The notes under the pieces were generated by a model, which worked only from the letters and a program-made list of their open reading frames with translations, was not told where the DNA came from and ran no database searches. This document shows positions 18,006 to 26,417 of a stretch of DNA of 64,000 bases, in pieces. Positions within the stretch are counted from its first letter, which is position 1, and the number at the start of each line of letters is the position of its first letter. Source of the DNA: Natrinema sp. DC36 (lineage in GTDB: Archaea > Halobacteriota > Halobacteria > Halobacteriales > Natrialbaceae); assembly GCF_020405225.1 (NCBI RefSeq), contig NZ_CP084472.1, positions 1,674,001 to 1,738,000 on the forward strand, given 5' to 3'. Both the position numbers and the translations under genes were made by a program.

Positions 18006-18299
18006 TCAGTCTCTGAGTTCCTCGAGTTTCCCTTTCGCCTTCTCGAGGCCGGACTCGAACGTCTCCTCGATCTCCTCGACGGAGCGTTCGACGTAGTGGA
18101 CGCTCTCCTTGGGGACTCGGCGAACGACGTCGTTGCCGTCGTCGTCGGTCCCGTACGCGAACAGCCAGTGTTCTTGAAAGTAGGCGATCCGGTCGTTGTC
18201 GACAGTGACTCGCTCGACGTCTTCTCCCGGCGTCTCGTAAACGATCGTCGCGGTGCCCAGCTCCGGCTCCGTGTCGGTGTCCGTATCGATGTCAACCAT
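18006..18299 (-). CDS. Small conserved-type acidic hypothetical protein
   Basis: This is a 97-residue acidic protein starting MVDIDTDTDTEPELGTATIV. An upstream ATG at 18314 would add five residues (MNAPP) but is less typical. The middle looks like a small beta domain (VERVTVDNDRIAYFQEHWLF). The C-terminus is a charged amphipathic helix (ERSVEEIEETFESGLEKAKG). I do not recognise a named family. It lies between pelota and rqcH on the same strand, which hints at, but does not prove, a role near translation. Confidence 0.6.
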   Translation of the reverse strand: MVDIDTDTDTEPELGTATIVYETPGEDVERVTVDNDRIAYFQEHWLFAYGTDDDGNDVVRRVPKESVHYVERSVEEIEETFESGLEKAKGKLEELRD

Positions 18300-18403
18300 G
18301 GGCGGTGCATTCACGGTCGGCCGTGTAATCGTGAACCCGGCAGATGCAGCCCGCGTTCAAACGCTGGAAAAACGAACGATCGCAGCGAATTGCGCCTACA
18401 CGG

Positions 18404-18652
18404 TCAATGGGATCCAGACTCGGTCGAGGAGTTCGCTTGCTCCTCCGCGTTCGTGTCGCGAACACCGCCGTCGTCCGTCGGCGTCGGTTCGGCCTCCTCC
18501 GCCTGATACGGTTGGGTACCGGGACCGAGCGCCAGGAACATCACGAATCCGATCGCAACCACCATCGCGGCGAGGACAATCCACCCGATGATGACCGGCC
18601 CATCGAGTCCGCCAAGCACTGCGGGGACGAGCGTCTCGAGTAGTGGTATCAT
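18404..18652 (-). CDS. Small single-pass membrane protein
   Basis: This is an 82-residue protein starting MIPLLETLVPAVLGGLDGP, with one strong membrane helix (about residues 19-42, IIGWIVLAAMVVAIGFVMFL). The cytosolic tail is polar and disordered, rich in Glu, Thr and Ser. The frame is open further upstream to 18742, but that part lacks protein character, so the ATG at 18652 is chosen. No family was recognised. It lies just downstream of rqcH on the same strand. Confidence 0.5.
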   Translation of the reverse strand: MIPLLETLVPAVLGGLDGPVIIGWIVLAAMVVAIGFVMFLALGPGTQPYQAEEAEPTPTDDGGVRDTNAEEQANSSTESGSH

Positions 18653-18782
18653 CGACTGCGCTAGTTCGGGACCACCAATCAGTGTTGAGCCGTCTATGTC
18701 GGGGTCGTGCTCCGATCTCGAGCGACGCGGCACGAGAGTCACGCAGCCATCGTCGATCCGAGCGGATCGCCGCGGATGCGAC

Positions 18783-20981
18783 TCACTCCTCGCTGACCCG
18801 ACTGCCGCCCGGCGGCATGAAGTGCTGGATCCGGTCGGGACTCGCGATTTTGCGGACGAACGTCTCGTCCTCGAACCGTTCGCGGAACGTGCGGTAGAGT
18901 CGCTTTGCCGTATCGGCCTGTGCGTACCGACCGGGCTCGAGTTCGATCGTCGTCACCGCCCGTTCCTCGATGGCCGACGACGGTCCGCCGATCACTCGCG
19001 TGTACGGTTCGCACTGAATGCCGACGGCCACGTCGACCGGCGTATCGCGGTGATACGTCCGGTCACCGCGGATCGCGAACCCGCCCTTCTCGAGGTACTC
19101 GCCGCTCTCGGGGGTCTTCGTGACCTGATCGGAGTCGACGGCGTAGACGTCGCCCGCGTAGCGGCCGTCCTTCCAGACCGACGAGTAGGAGACGGCGAAC
19201 CGGGCGGCCTCCTCGATGCTCGACTCGGGGAGGTCGATATCGCTCGAGGAGGCCTCGCTGGGATCGGTCGCCTTCAACACGGTGACGGGGGCGCCGTGGG
19301 CCTGCGTGTGGAAGACTTTGTCACCGGGCTCGAGGTACTTCTTGACGAGTTCCTCGTTCTGGTCGGCGTTGCGCCCGCCGATCACGAGGAAGTCGTCGCT
19401 GGTCTTGAACCAGCGGAAGCGATCGAACCACGGTTCGTTCTCGCGGATCGGCACTGACGGCTCCGCAAGCCAATCGCGTTGCGTTTCCTCCTCGTCCTCA
19501 TCTGATTCGTCGTCGTCCGTACTCTCGCCGTCGTCGGCTTCCCACTCATCGCGGCGGCGCTTGGCGTCCTCGAGGTCCTCGCGGGTGTTCTCGATGGCCG
19601 CCAGCGCGCCCTCCTTTTTCCCCTCGACGCGCTTGGCCTCGGTGTAGAGTCGGTCGGCGTTCTGTTCGACGCCCTGCTGCGTGACGAGACTGATCCGCTC
19701 GCCGTCGATATCGACGGTGACCGTCCCCTCGCTGCCGTCGACATCGACGACCGCCTCGGCGGCCTCGATACCACGGTCGGCTCCCTCCTCGAAGCGTTCC
19801 CTGATCTCGTCCCAGGGGCGATCCTGCTGCCGGGCGTTCTGGATCGTCGAGAGAATCTCGTCGACCAGTCCGTACTCTGCGTAGAGCAGTTCGGCCTGCT
19901 CGCGTAGCGAGTCGGCCTCCTGCTCGAACCCCTCGATCGCCCCCTCCTGTTGCTCGATAATCCGCTCGTGTTTGGCGATCTCCGATCCGAAATCCGGCCG
20001 CTGGTCGGTCGGGTCCGGCTCCTCTTCGTCGTCCAACTCGAGCCGGAAGAAGTAGTCGTCCAGCGCGCTCAGGAACGAATCGTACGGCTCCGCGGCGAGT
20101 CCCGAACGCTCCTCGAGCGGGAACGGGGTCACGTCGACGACGTGTGCGTCGGCGGCATCGGCGTCGCCGGTCGCGGCGTCGTCGACGTTGCCGTCCGGTC
20201 CGTCCTCGGCGTCCTCGTCGTCTTCGTCACCGCCCTCGAGGTAGAGTCGCGGCTCGAAGTTGCCGTTCCGGATGTCGAGCGCGAGCCGTTCGATCGCCTC
20301 GTAAAGTCGGTCGTAGACGTCCTCGTCGGCGTCGGGAATGTCCAGCCCCTTCTCGACGCCGGCGCGAGTACACAGCTCTTCGGCGTAGAAGCCGCCGAAG
20401 TTGAGCTGCGTCGCCAGCGTCCGGACGACGTCCGTATCGGAGTCGTTCATCTCGTGATCGAACGCCTCGCGGGAAATCGTCAGCGGGTTCGTCCGGGAAT
20501 CGGGGAACTCGTAGCGCGATCCCGGAACGACGGTGCGTGATTTGAGCCGGACGGTCTCGAGGCAGTCGATCACTTCGTACTCGCCGTCGGTGACGGCGAC
20601 GTTGCCCTGTCCGAACAGTTCGACGATGATCCGAGTCGTGCCGTCGTCGCGTTCGAAGACGAACTCGAGGATGCGATCGAACTCGTACTGCTCGACGCCG
20701 GCGAAGTCGGCCCCGGAGAGGCGGTTGCGGAGCATCATCGCGAACTGGGGCGGGCGGCCGGGAGCGTCGGGAACGCGCTCGGGGGCGACCGTGTGGGCTC
20801 GCTTGGTTTCGCCGACCTCGATGATCAGTTCCGTGCGACCGCGGTCGAAGTCCCGCATCTTGAGCCGGACGAGGTCGTCGCCGTAGAGATAGGCCTTGTC
20901 CAGCTTCGCCCCCTCGTAGGCCCCGAGTTCCCCGACGAGGGCGGCGAGGTCGACGCTGGTGAGTTCCCGCTTTGGATCCAT
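18783..20981 (-). CDS. rqcH: RqcH (Rqc2/NEMF homologue), ribosome quality-control factor
   Basis: This is a 732-residue NFACT protein. The NFACT-N domain starts MDPKRELTSVDLAALVGELG and contains FDRILEF with Asp102-Arg103, matching the DR pair needed for tail synthesis in eukaryotic Rqc2. A coiled-coil region spans about 290-520 and includes long acidic stretches. The NFACT-R (DUF814) domain near 540-650 has FRWFKTSDDFLVIGGRNADQN and GDKVFHTQAHGAPVTV. RqcH binds split large subunits that still carry peptidyl-tRNA. Its product should cooperate with pelota, encoded 2.2 kb away on the same strand. The acidic linkers in the coiled coil (DEDAEDGPDG, STDDDESDEDEE) are halophilic insertions. Confidence 0.93.
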   Translation of the reverse strand: MDPKRELTSVDLAALVGELGAYEGAKLDKAYLYGDDLVRLKMRDFDRGRTELIIEVGETKRAHTVAPERVPDAPGRPPQFAMMLRNRLSGADFAGVEQYEFDRILEFVFERDDGTTRIIVELFGQGNVAVTDGEYEVIDCLETVRLKSRTVVPGSRYEFPDSRTNPLTISREAFDHEMNDSDTDVVRTLATQLNFGGFYAEELCTRAGVEKGLDIPDADEDVYDRLYEAIERLALDIRNGNFEPRLYLEGGDEDDEDAEDGPDGNVDDAATGDADAADAHVVDVTPFPLEERSGLAAEPYDSFLSALDDYFFRLELDDEEEPDPTDQRPDFGSEIAKHERIIEQQEGAIEGFEQEADSLREQAELLYAEYGLVDEILSTIQNARQQDRPWDEIRERFEEGADRGIEAAEAVVDVDGSEGTVTVDIDGERISLVTQQGVEQNADRLYTEAKRVEGKKEGALAAIENTREDLEDAKRRRDEWEADDGESTDDDESDEDEEETQRDWLAEPSVPIRENEPWFDRFRWFKTSDDFLVIGGRNADQNEELVKKYLEPGDKVFHTQAHGAPVTVLKATDPSEASSSDIDLPESSIEEAARFAVSYSSVWKDGRYAGDVYAVDSDQVTKTPESGEYLEKGGFAIRGDRTYHRDTPVDVAVGIQCEPYTRVIGGPSSAIEERAVTTIELEPGRYAQADTAKRLYRTFRERFEDETFVRKIASPDRIQHFMPPGGSRVSEE

Positions 20982-21177
20982 ACCTCACACTGCCCGTCCC
21001 GGTCAAAAAGACGTGTCGCTCCGACGCCAGCGCCTGATCCCAGCCCGACCGCATAGTGTGGGGTGGCCGTGCCCCCATCGGGAAGTGCAGGTGGAGAAGT
21101 GCACACTCACCGCGAGCGAACCGAGTGAGCGAGCGGGCCGACGACCGACCCGTAGGGGAGGGAGGAGTGCTTTTAAT

Positions 21178-21231
21178 CAACATTTTGCCGAGCGACCGAG
21201 CGCCAGCGAGGGAGCGCAGAGCAAAATGTTG
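21178..21231. repeat. Palindromic element with perfect 11-bp outer stem
   Basis: The arms caacattttgc (21178-21188) and gcaaaatgttg (21221-21231) are perfect inverted repeats enclosing 32 bases rich in gagcg/gcgag units. It lies about 200 bases upstream of the rqcH start in a gene-free stretch. Transcribed, it would form a stable stem-loop. Its layout resembles the other AT-stem elements in the window. Confidence 0.6.
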
Positions 21232-21341
21232 GTACACGTAGTTACCGAATCGCCCGATTCAGTTCGAGTGCGCCTCTGTATACAGAAACGATGCTACTCT
21301 CTACCGTGACGAGAAACCCGTCAGCAGTACCTTGAAAGCCC

Positions 21342-21442
21342 CTTCCGCGCTCGACTCACGGGCCTCGCTGTGCGCCTCGGCTCGCTCCCACCGGTCGCTC
21401 ACCTGCGGTGCTTGCATCGTCCGCGTTCGTCCAGCGCGGAAG
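21342..21442. repeat. Long inverted-repeat element downstream of the zinc ADH gene
   Basis: The arms cttccgcgct (21342-21351) and agcgcggaag (21433-21442) are perfect 10-bp inverted repeats enclosing 81 bases of ctcgct/gcctcg repeats. It lies between rqcH and the ADH gene, about 70-170 bases past the ADH stop on the ADH strand. A second hairpin follows immediately (21450-21472). I see no gene in it. Confidence 0.5.
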
Positions 21443-21449
21443 CCCCTTT

Positions 21450-21472
21450 CATTCCCACCCAGCGGTGGAATG
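21450..21472. repeat. Hairpin cattcccacc / ggtggaatg, possible transposon-end relic
   Basis: The arms cattcc(c)acc and ggtggaatg pair with one bulged base around a short loop. The hairpin is followed by cacgggtttctgag. Hairpins of this look occur at the ends of haloarchaeal IS200/IS605-type elements, but no transposase or TnpB fragment is visible, so the assignment is only a suggestion. It may equally be the ADH terminator. Confidence 0.3.
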
Positions 21473-21512
21473 CACGGGTTTCTGAGAAACGTTCGAGATC
21501 GCGGATGCTGAT

Positions 21513-22526
21513 CTACGGTTCGACGACGAGCTTGCCGACGCTCTCGCGATCTTGCATCGCCGCGAAGGCGTCGTCGGTGTCCTCGAGCGCATACGTCCGA
21601 TCGATTTCGGGCTGCAGTCGGCCGTCGGCGGCGAGTTCGACGAGCCGCCGGAGGTCGTCCTGGGTCCCCATCGTGGAGCCGACGATGCGCTTGTGGCCGA
21701 GAAAGAGGCTCGCCACGTCGATCGTAGATTCGCCGCCAGCCGTGCGGCCACAGATCGCCATCGTCCCACCCCGTCGCATGACGGACTGGCCGAGTCCGGT
21801 GAACTCGCCGCCGAGGTGGTTGATGACCGCGTCCGGCGCGCCGATCGCCTCGACCTCGTCCCGGATCTCCTCGATATCCGCCGATCGAATTCCGTGATCG
21901 AGTCCCAGATCGCGGACTCGCTCGAGTTTCGCTGTCGACGAGGAGGTCCCGATCGTCTCGGCACCGAAAATATCCGCGAGCTGGATCGCGGCGACCCCGA
22001 CGCCGCCGGTCGCGCCGGGGACGAAGACGAGGTCGGCGGGACCGACATTAGTTCGCCGGAGCATGTGATAGGCGGTCATGTACGCCGTCGGAATCGCTGC
22101 GGCCGTCGTCACGTCCACGCTTTCGGGCAACGGAACGAGCCGGTCCGCCTGCACGCTGGCGGTCTCGGCGAGGCCGCCGTGGAACAACGAGAACCGTTCG
22201 CACATGTTCTCGGGTCCCTCGCGGCAGAATCGACAGGAGCCACAGGTCTCGTTCGGACAGAGAACGACCCGCTCGCCGGGCTCGAGGCCGCGAACGCTGT
22301 CCCCGACTTCGGTCACGACGCCGGCTACGTCGAGCCCGGTGACGAACGGGAGATCGTCGGCGTCGACCATCGCCGAATCCCCCTCGAGGATCCAGAGATC
22401 GTGACGGTTTATCGCGCAGGCCTCGACGTCCACTAGCGCCTCGTCGGGGCGGGGTTCGGGGTCGTCTCGTTCGATCACGCTCACTCCCTCGGGGCCGATC
22501 AAGTCGGTGAAGGCTGCGGCTCGCAT
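21513..22526 (-). CDS. Zinc-dependent alcohol dehydrogenase (MDR superfamily)
   Basis: This is a 337-residue medium-chain dehydrogenase starting MRAAAFTDLIGPEGVSVIE. The frame is open for another 200 codons upstream, but that part is the shadow of the ferredoxin region, so the ATG at 22526 is chosen. The GroES-like domain has Cys37 and His42 (ACAINRHD), as catalytic zinc ligands, and four structural cysteines (C95, C98, C101, C109). The Rossmann NAD(P) domain has VPGATGGVGVAAIQLADIFG at about 170-190. The protein is likely an alcohol or quinone oxidoreductase. It is divergent from the ferredoxin gene with about 105 bases between starts. Confidence 0.87.
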   Translation of the reverse strand: MRAAAFTDLIGPEGVSVIERDDPEPRPDEALVDVEACAINRHDLWILEGDSAMVDADDLPFVTGLDVAGVVTEVGDSVRGLEPGERVVLCPNETCGSCRFCREGPENMCERFSLFHGGLAETASVQADRLVPLPESVDVTTAAAIPTAYMTAYHMLRRTNVGPADLVFVPGATGGVGVAAIQLADIFGAETIGTSSSTAKLERVRDLGLDHGIRSADIEEIRDEVEAIGAPDAVINHLGGEFTGLGQSVMRRGGTMAICGRTAGGESTIDVASLFLGHKRIVGSTMGTQDDLRRLVELAADGRLQPEIDRTYALEDTDDAFAAMQDRESVGKLVVEP

Positions 22527-22631
22527 CGATTCCCCAGTCGGTCTCGAGGGCAAAGGCCCTAGGGAAGGCGGCACCGCGCCTTGCGGTCCGCCGGCCGCAG
22601 GCATTTTTCCCGGCCGGCTGTACGCGTTCCC

Positions 22632-23006
22632 GTGACAGCCCCCACGACGTGGGATGTCGAACTTCGCGTGCCCGAAGACGCCGATCTGGATGCCGCCGGC
22701 GAGTCCCGAACGATCGAGGTCCACGAGGACCAGGCGATCCTCGCGGCGGCCCGCGCTGCGGATCTCTGGCTGTCGGCAGACTGCCAGCAGGGCTGGTGTA
22801 TCACCTGCGGCGCGAAACTCCTCGAGGGCGAGGTCGATCACAGCCAGGCCAAGCGGTACTATCCGGAGGACGAGGCGGCCGGATTCGTCCTCACCTGCGT
22901 CGCGCGTCCCCGCTCGGATTGCGTCATCGAAGTCGAGCGCTACGGCGAGTTGCTCAGACACCGCGCCGATCACGACAGACCGCCGGGCCGGTCGAAACTC
23001 GGCTGA
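22632..23006 (+). CDS. 2Fe-2S ferredoxin, plant/haloarchaeal type
   Basis: This is a 124-residue ferredoxin with a GTG start, chosen because the text before it is not protein-like and lies in the promoter gap. The cluster ligands are Cys51, Cys56, Cys59 (DCQQGWCITCG) and Cys89 (VLTCVARP), the standard C-x4-C-x2-C...C pattern of [2Fe-2S] beta-grasp ferredoxins. It lacks the large acidic insertion of the major haloarchaeal ferredoxin, so it is probably an accessory electron carrier. Partner enzymes are unknown; the adjacent ADH and DCC proteins are candidates by position only. Confidence 0.87.
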   Translation: MTAPTTWDVELRVPEDADLDAAGESRTIEVHEDQAILAAARAADLWLSADCQQGWCITCGAKLLEGEVDHSQAKRYYPEDEAAGFVLTCVARPRSDCVIEVERYGELLRHRADHDRPPGRSKLG

Positions 23007-23118
23007 GGGCACTCGAGTTTCGTCGGGGGCTCGAGCCGCTGCGGGCGATCGAACCGCGAGGAGACGGGCCGGAAACTGCCCGCCGAACGTTTTCCGCTCT
23101 GTCGCCGTAGACACTCCC

Positions 23119-23568
23119 ATGACGAAGCCGACGACACCGCAGTTCACCGGCGTTCTGCTATACGACGGCGACTGTCCGTTCTGTTCGGCGGCCTCGACCG
23201 CGATGCGCCAACTCGAGGCCGTCGGCGTCGTTCCGTGGGAGGTGCCGGCCGCACAGGCGTTCCTCGAGGCGCAGTTCGGGGAAACGCCGTTCGCGCTGTT
23301 CTTCGCGGATCTCGAGGCCGAGACTGTCTGGGCGGGCCGGGCCGCTGCGACCGAGTTGTGTGAGCGAGCCGGGATGCCGGTGCTCGTCCGGGATATCGTG
23401 GACGAGAACTACGAGCGGTTCGCGGACGCCGTCCGGTTCGTCTCCGGAACCGACCGCGAGATCGATCCCTACCACGACGCGTATCCGCTAGCCGACGACG
23501 CCGCGGCGCTGTTTGATGAGCTCGCGGCCAGCGGCAGTCGAACGCACGTCCCGACCGGGTCGGGCTGA
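23119..23568 (+). CDS. Thiol-disulfide oxidoreductase-like DCC family protein (DUF393)
   Basis: This is a 149-residue DUF393 protein, recognised by the DxxC-x2-C signature near the N-terminus (LLYDGDCPFCSAA; Cys19 and Cys22). The fold is thioredoxin-like and the CxxC pair suggests redox or metal activity. Such proteins often occur near HTTM genes; an HTTM gene is present 2.8 kb downstream but separated by three other genes. The ATG at 23119 is chosen because the upstream frame reads arginine-rich shadow text. Confidence 0.85.
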   Translation: MTKPTTPQFTGVLLYDGDCPFCSAASTAMRQLEAVGVVPWEVPAAQAFLEAQFGETPFALFFADLEAETVWAGRAAATELCERAGMPVLVRDIVDENYERFADAVRFVSGTDREIDPYHDAYPLADDAAALFDELAASGSRTHVPTGSG

Positions 23569-23596
23569 TTCTTCGAGGGACGGTTGTCGCGTCGCC

Positions 23597-24862
23597 TTAC
23601 TCCGCCGAGGGGTTCGGCGCGGGCAGGGACCGACGTTCCCGCGGCGGGACGAGGTAGTTCGCTCTGTTCGTGACGCTGATGTACTGGAGAATACCGCTGT
23701 TGAACATCGGGGTATCGAGATCGGTTCCGGTCATCGCTTCGCGGGTCTTCACGAAATCGTCGATCGAGCGCTGGAGCGAGAGGAAGTGGGTGGCCGCCGT
23801 GTCGTCGTCGGTCGAGTCGAAGTCGCGCCGGAGGATGATCGGTTCGCCGTCCTCGCGGGCGCGAGCGGCCTTCTGGGCGTGGCCGACAGTTCCATTGCCG
23901 GTCGACGCCGGGTCACCGCCGACCTCGGTCACGCGACTCGAGTCGCCGAGATTGTGGCCGGCCCCCTCGACGAGATCCTCCGCGTTGTGGTTCGGCGAGA
24001 ACATCTTGGAGACCCGCTGACCGCGGCTGTCCTGTTCGTACCACTGGTGGAGGTGAAGCTGAATCTTCGAGAGGTGGATCGTCGTTCCGCCCGCGAACGG
24101 GCCCTCGTCGATTGTCACGCGGTCCTCGCTCGCTTGATTCTCCCTGAAGCCGGATTTGAACCCCATGAACATCGGTGCGTCTTCCGGAACGGGATCGCTG
24201 TCGGGGATGCCGTGGACGCCGGACTGATTGTCGGCCGGGAGGCCGCGACCGATGAACCCGGTTCTGCGGTCGCTCACCTCGAAGATTCCGTCGAACGTTT
24301 CCTCGACCTCGATCCCGTTGAGTTCGTCGAGTTCACCTTTGAGAGCCTCCTCGACGCTCAGGGTGACGTGACCGTAGTCGCTGGCCACCTGGAGCAAGGC
24401 GTCGTACTCGTCGAGTTCCGGATCGTCGAACGGCGTCAGTGATGTCGGCTCGGGGAGGTCGACCCCCGAGAGGTCGGCGTCGAAGCGGTCGAAGTAGGCT
24501 GGGCCGTAGCCCATCGTGAACACCAGTCCCTCGTTGCCGCGCTTGTACGCTCCCTCGAGCGTTCGGAACGCCGCCTCGAGTCGCTCGCGTTCGGCTGTCG
24601 CGTCGGCGGGACCGTCGCCGACGTACTCGAGGCCGAGCAGGAGGTGGTGTTCGGGCGGCCGAACGTTTCCGTCGTCGTCCGTCCCGAGGAACTCGTTCCA
24701 CGCGTGCTGGCGATCCGGGAGCTCATCCGGGGCGAGCGCGGCCTGGGGAACGTCCTCGGCCTCCTCGCGCTGGAGGCAGGCTGACAGCGCGCTCGCACCG
24801 CCGATTGCGACGGCGCTGCGGACGAACGCGCGACGCGAGAGTCCGCGATCCGAACCGTTCAT
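23597..24862 (-). CDS. Secreted DyP-type peroxidase-like lipoprotein
   Basis: This is a 421-residue Tat-exported lipoprotein: RR at 10-11 and lipobox LSAC at 26-29. The body resembles dye-decolourising peroxidases. The C-terminal part has GHAQKAARAREDGEPIILRR, where His328 fits the proximal haem ligand region, followed by ATHFLSLQRSIDDF, similar to the family's final block. The distal GxxDG motif, however, reads GFKSG (234-238), so the catalytic Asp is replaced by Ser. It may be the haloarchaeal family sometimes labelled DUF7405. It could bind haem without normal peroxidase chemistry. It is convergent with the DCC gene. Confidence 0.65.
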   Translation of the reverse strand: MNGSDRGLSRRAFVRSAVAIGGASALSACLQREEAEDVPQAALAPDELPDRQHAWNEFLGTDDDGNVRPPEHHLLLGLEYVGDGPADATAERERLEAAFRTLEGAYKRGNEGLVFTMGYGPAYFDRFDADLSGVDLPEPTSLTPFDDPELDEYDALLQVASDYGHVTLSVEEALKGELDELNGIEVEETFDGIFEVSDRRTGFIGRGLPADNQSGVHGIPDSDPVPEDAPMFMGFKSGFRENQASEDRVTIDEGPFAGGTTIHLSKIQLHLHQWYEQDSRGQRVSKMFSPNHNAEDLVEGAGHNLGDSSRVTEVGGDPASTGNGTVGHAQKAARAREDGEPIILRRDFDSTDDDTAATHFLSLQRSIDDFVKTREAMTGTDLDTPMFNSGILQYISVTNRANYLVPPRERRSLPAPNPSAE

Positions 24863-25031
24863 ACACGACCCTCAGGGGTTGGCGACTAAGGATATTGCGG
24901 TCACACCGGTCGGACACGATGAGATCGGTCGACCGAACCGCCCGAGAGAGACGGACGGCGGCGCTGCTCGGATCGGGACGGCAGTCGCAAGCAAAGATTG
25001 ATGCGTCGAGTTCTGGGAGTTCTTTGGTGCG

Positions 25032-25688
25032 ATGTCCGACGAGAAACCACACGCGGCAGGGAACGTCGATGCGGGGGACACGAGCGAGCGCGTCGGAATG
25101 GCCGTGCTCCGCGAGCGCGGGCTCGAGCCCGCAGAACTACGCGAGAAACTGCTGGACGCGATCGGTGCCGAGTTCACCACGTACTACTACTACACGAACC
25201 TCCGAATGCACCTCGCTGGGCACGAGGACTACAAGGAGATCACCGAGGACGCCCGCCTCGAGGACCGGGCGCACTTCGAACTCGTCGCGCCGCGAGTGTA
25301 CGAACTCGGCGGCGCGCTACCCAACGACATTCGGGAGTTCGCGGATCGCGCGTCCTGTCCGGACGCGGAGATGCCGGTGCCCTACGAAACCGAGGGGTTC
25401 GACCTCGAGAACCTGACCGCCGAGAGCATCCTCGAAGTGCTGCTCGAGGCCGAGCGCTGTGCGATCCGAACGTGGTCGGAGATCTGCGACATGACCCACG
25501 GCGTCGACCCGCGGACCTACGACATGGCCCAGCGCATCCTGCAGGAGGAGATCGAACACGAGGCGTGGTTCGTCGAACTTCTCTCGATGGAACGGGACGG
25601 CGAAACGAACCCGGCGGGTCACTTCGTCCGGGGCGAACCCGGCGACGCGCCGCTCTCGACGAACCGGCGGTTCAACAACAGCGCGTAA
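25032..25688 (+). CDS. Ferritin-like / DPSL-type iron or oxidant-protection protein
   Basis: This is a 218-residue protein with a four-helix ferritin-like core (about residues 30-190). Putative metal ligands appear in helix 1 ([14 protein letters not shown]), helix 2 ([12 protein letters not shown]), helix 3 ([17 protein letters not shown]) and helix 4 ([15 protein letters not shown]), which carries the ExxH. Related haloarchaeal proteins are called Dps-like or DPSL and are thought to store iron or remove peroxide. The C-terminal 30 residues are a disordered tail. The gene is divergent from the DyP-like lipoprotein, which would make a plausible oxidative-stress pair. Confidence 0.8.
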   Translation: MSDEKPHAAGNVDAGDTSERVGMAVLRERGLEPAELREKLLDAIGAEFTTYYYYTNLRMHLAGHEDYKEITEDARLEDRAHFELVAPRVYELGGALPNDIREFADRASCPDAEMPVPYETEGFDLENLTAESILEVLLEAERCAIRTWSEICDMTHGVDPRTYDMAQRILQEEIEHEAWFVELLSMERDGETNPAGHFVRGEPGDAPLSTNRRFNNSA

Positions 25689-25862
25689 CCTCGAACCAGC
25701 CGATCGACTCGTCACGCGCCCGCGATTCGAGGCCGATCGAGGGCCGAATCGACCGCTCTCGCGGTCGATACCGCGTATCCTTCCTCGTTTCGGAGCCGTA
25801 ACCGAAGTCACCGGCGGACGGGTGACCGGTACAGCCATTCCCATGTGTGTCCTACGATACCT

Positions 25863-26309
25863 ATGAACGTAGTCGAAGTGTTCGTCGAAATCGACGCGCC
25901 GCCCGATGTCGTCTGGGAGGCGCTGCTCGAGTTCGAATACTATCCGGAGTGGAACCCGGTCAGTCGAACCGTCGAGGGAATCGCGATCGACGGGACGGAG
26001 CGACGGGGCCGGTACCCGCCCGTCGATTCCCGTCGGTTCCTCGATGGACCGATGATCGTCACCGTCGAGCCGTACAGACGGCTCGCCTGGCTCGATCGGT
26101 TCGTTCTCCCGTTCGCGCTCGATCGCTACCACGAGTTCCACCTCGTGTCGATCGACGACGGGCGGCGGACGCGATTGCTACAGCGAGAGACGGTCAGAGG
26201 TGCGCTCGTCCCGCTACTGTTCGACGAGGGCCGGGTCGAACGCGCGTTCGTCGCGATGAACGAGTCGGTCGCGACCCGTGCCGAACGACGGGCGAGTCCG
26301 CCGGCGTAA
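25863..26309 (+). CDS. SRPBCC / START-like lipid-binding-fold protein
   Basis: This is a 148-residue protein of the polyketide-cyclase/SRPBCC fold. It begins MNVVEVFVEIDAPPDVVWEA and continues FEYYPEWNPVSRTVEG, the common first strand and helix with the PxWNP motif. The C-terminal long helix is near RVERAFVAMNESVATRA. An upstream ATG at 25845 would add six residues without family support. Such proteins bind hydrophobic ligands in a helix-grip pocket; the ligand here is unknown. Confidence 0.82.
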   Translation: MNVVEVFVEIDAPPDVVWEALLEFEYYPEWNPVSRTVEGIAIDGTERRGRYPPVDSRRFLDGPMIVTVEPYRRLAWLDRFVLPFALDRYHEFHLVSIDDGRRTRLLQRETVRGALVPLLFDEGRVERAFVAMNESVATRAERRASPPA

Positions 26310-26371
26310 CCGGAATGGATCCTCCCGTGGGGGCGGTTCGCTCGCGTTTTCGAGCGCCGTGGAGGAGAAAA

Positions 26372-26379
26372 TACTTATA
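26372..26379 (+). promoter_or_regulatory. TATA-like box of the HTTM gene
   Basis: The AT tract tacttata stands out from the GC-rich surroundings and lies about 42 bases before the ATG at 26418, giving a predicted 5' leader of about 15 bases. Confidence 0.4.
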
Positions 26380-26417
26380 TTCCGCTTGACAATCCGGGGT
26401 CGATCCGACTGCTCCGC

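Noticed and set aside
20227-21237. Long minus-strand frame of 336 codons overlapping rqcH
   Set aside because: It is in another frame of rqcH and its promoter region, is arginine/serine-rich, and has no domain character. The rqcH frame is clearly the coding one.
21056-21241. 61-codon + frame over the 21178 palindrome
   Set aside because: The frame is produced by the repeat itself (VGEGGVLLINILP-type text) and is basic and unstructured, a common spurious ORF type.
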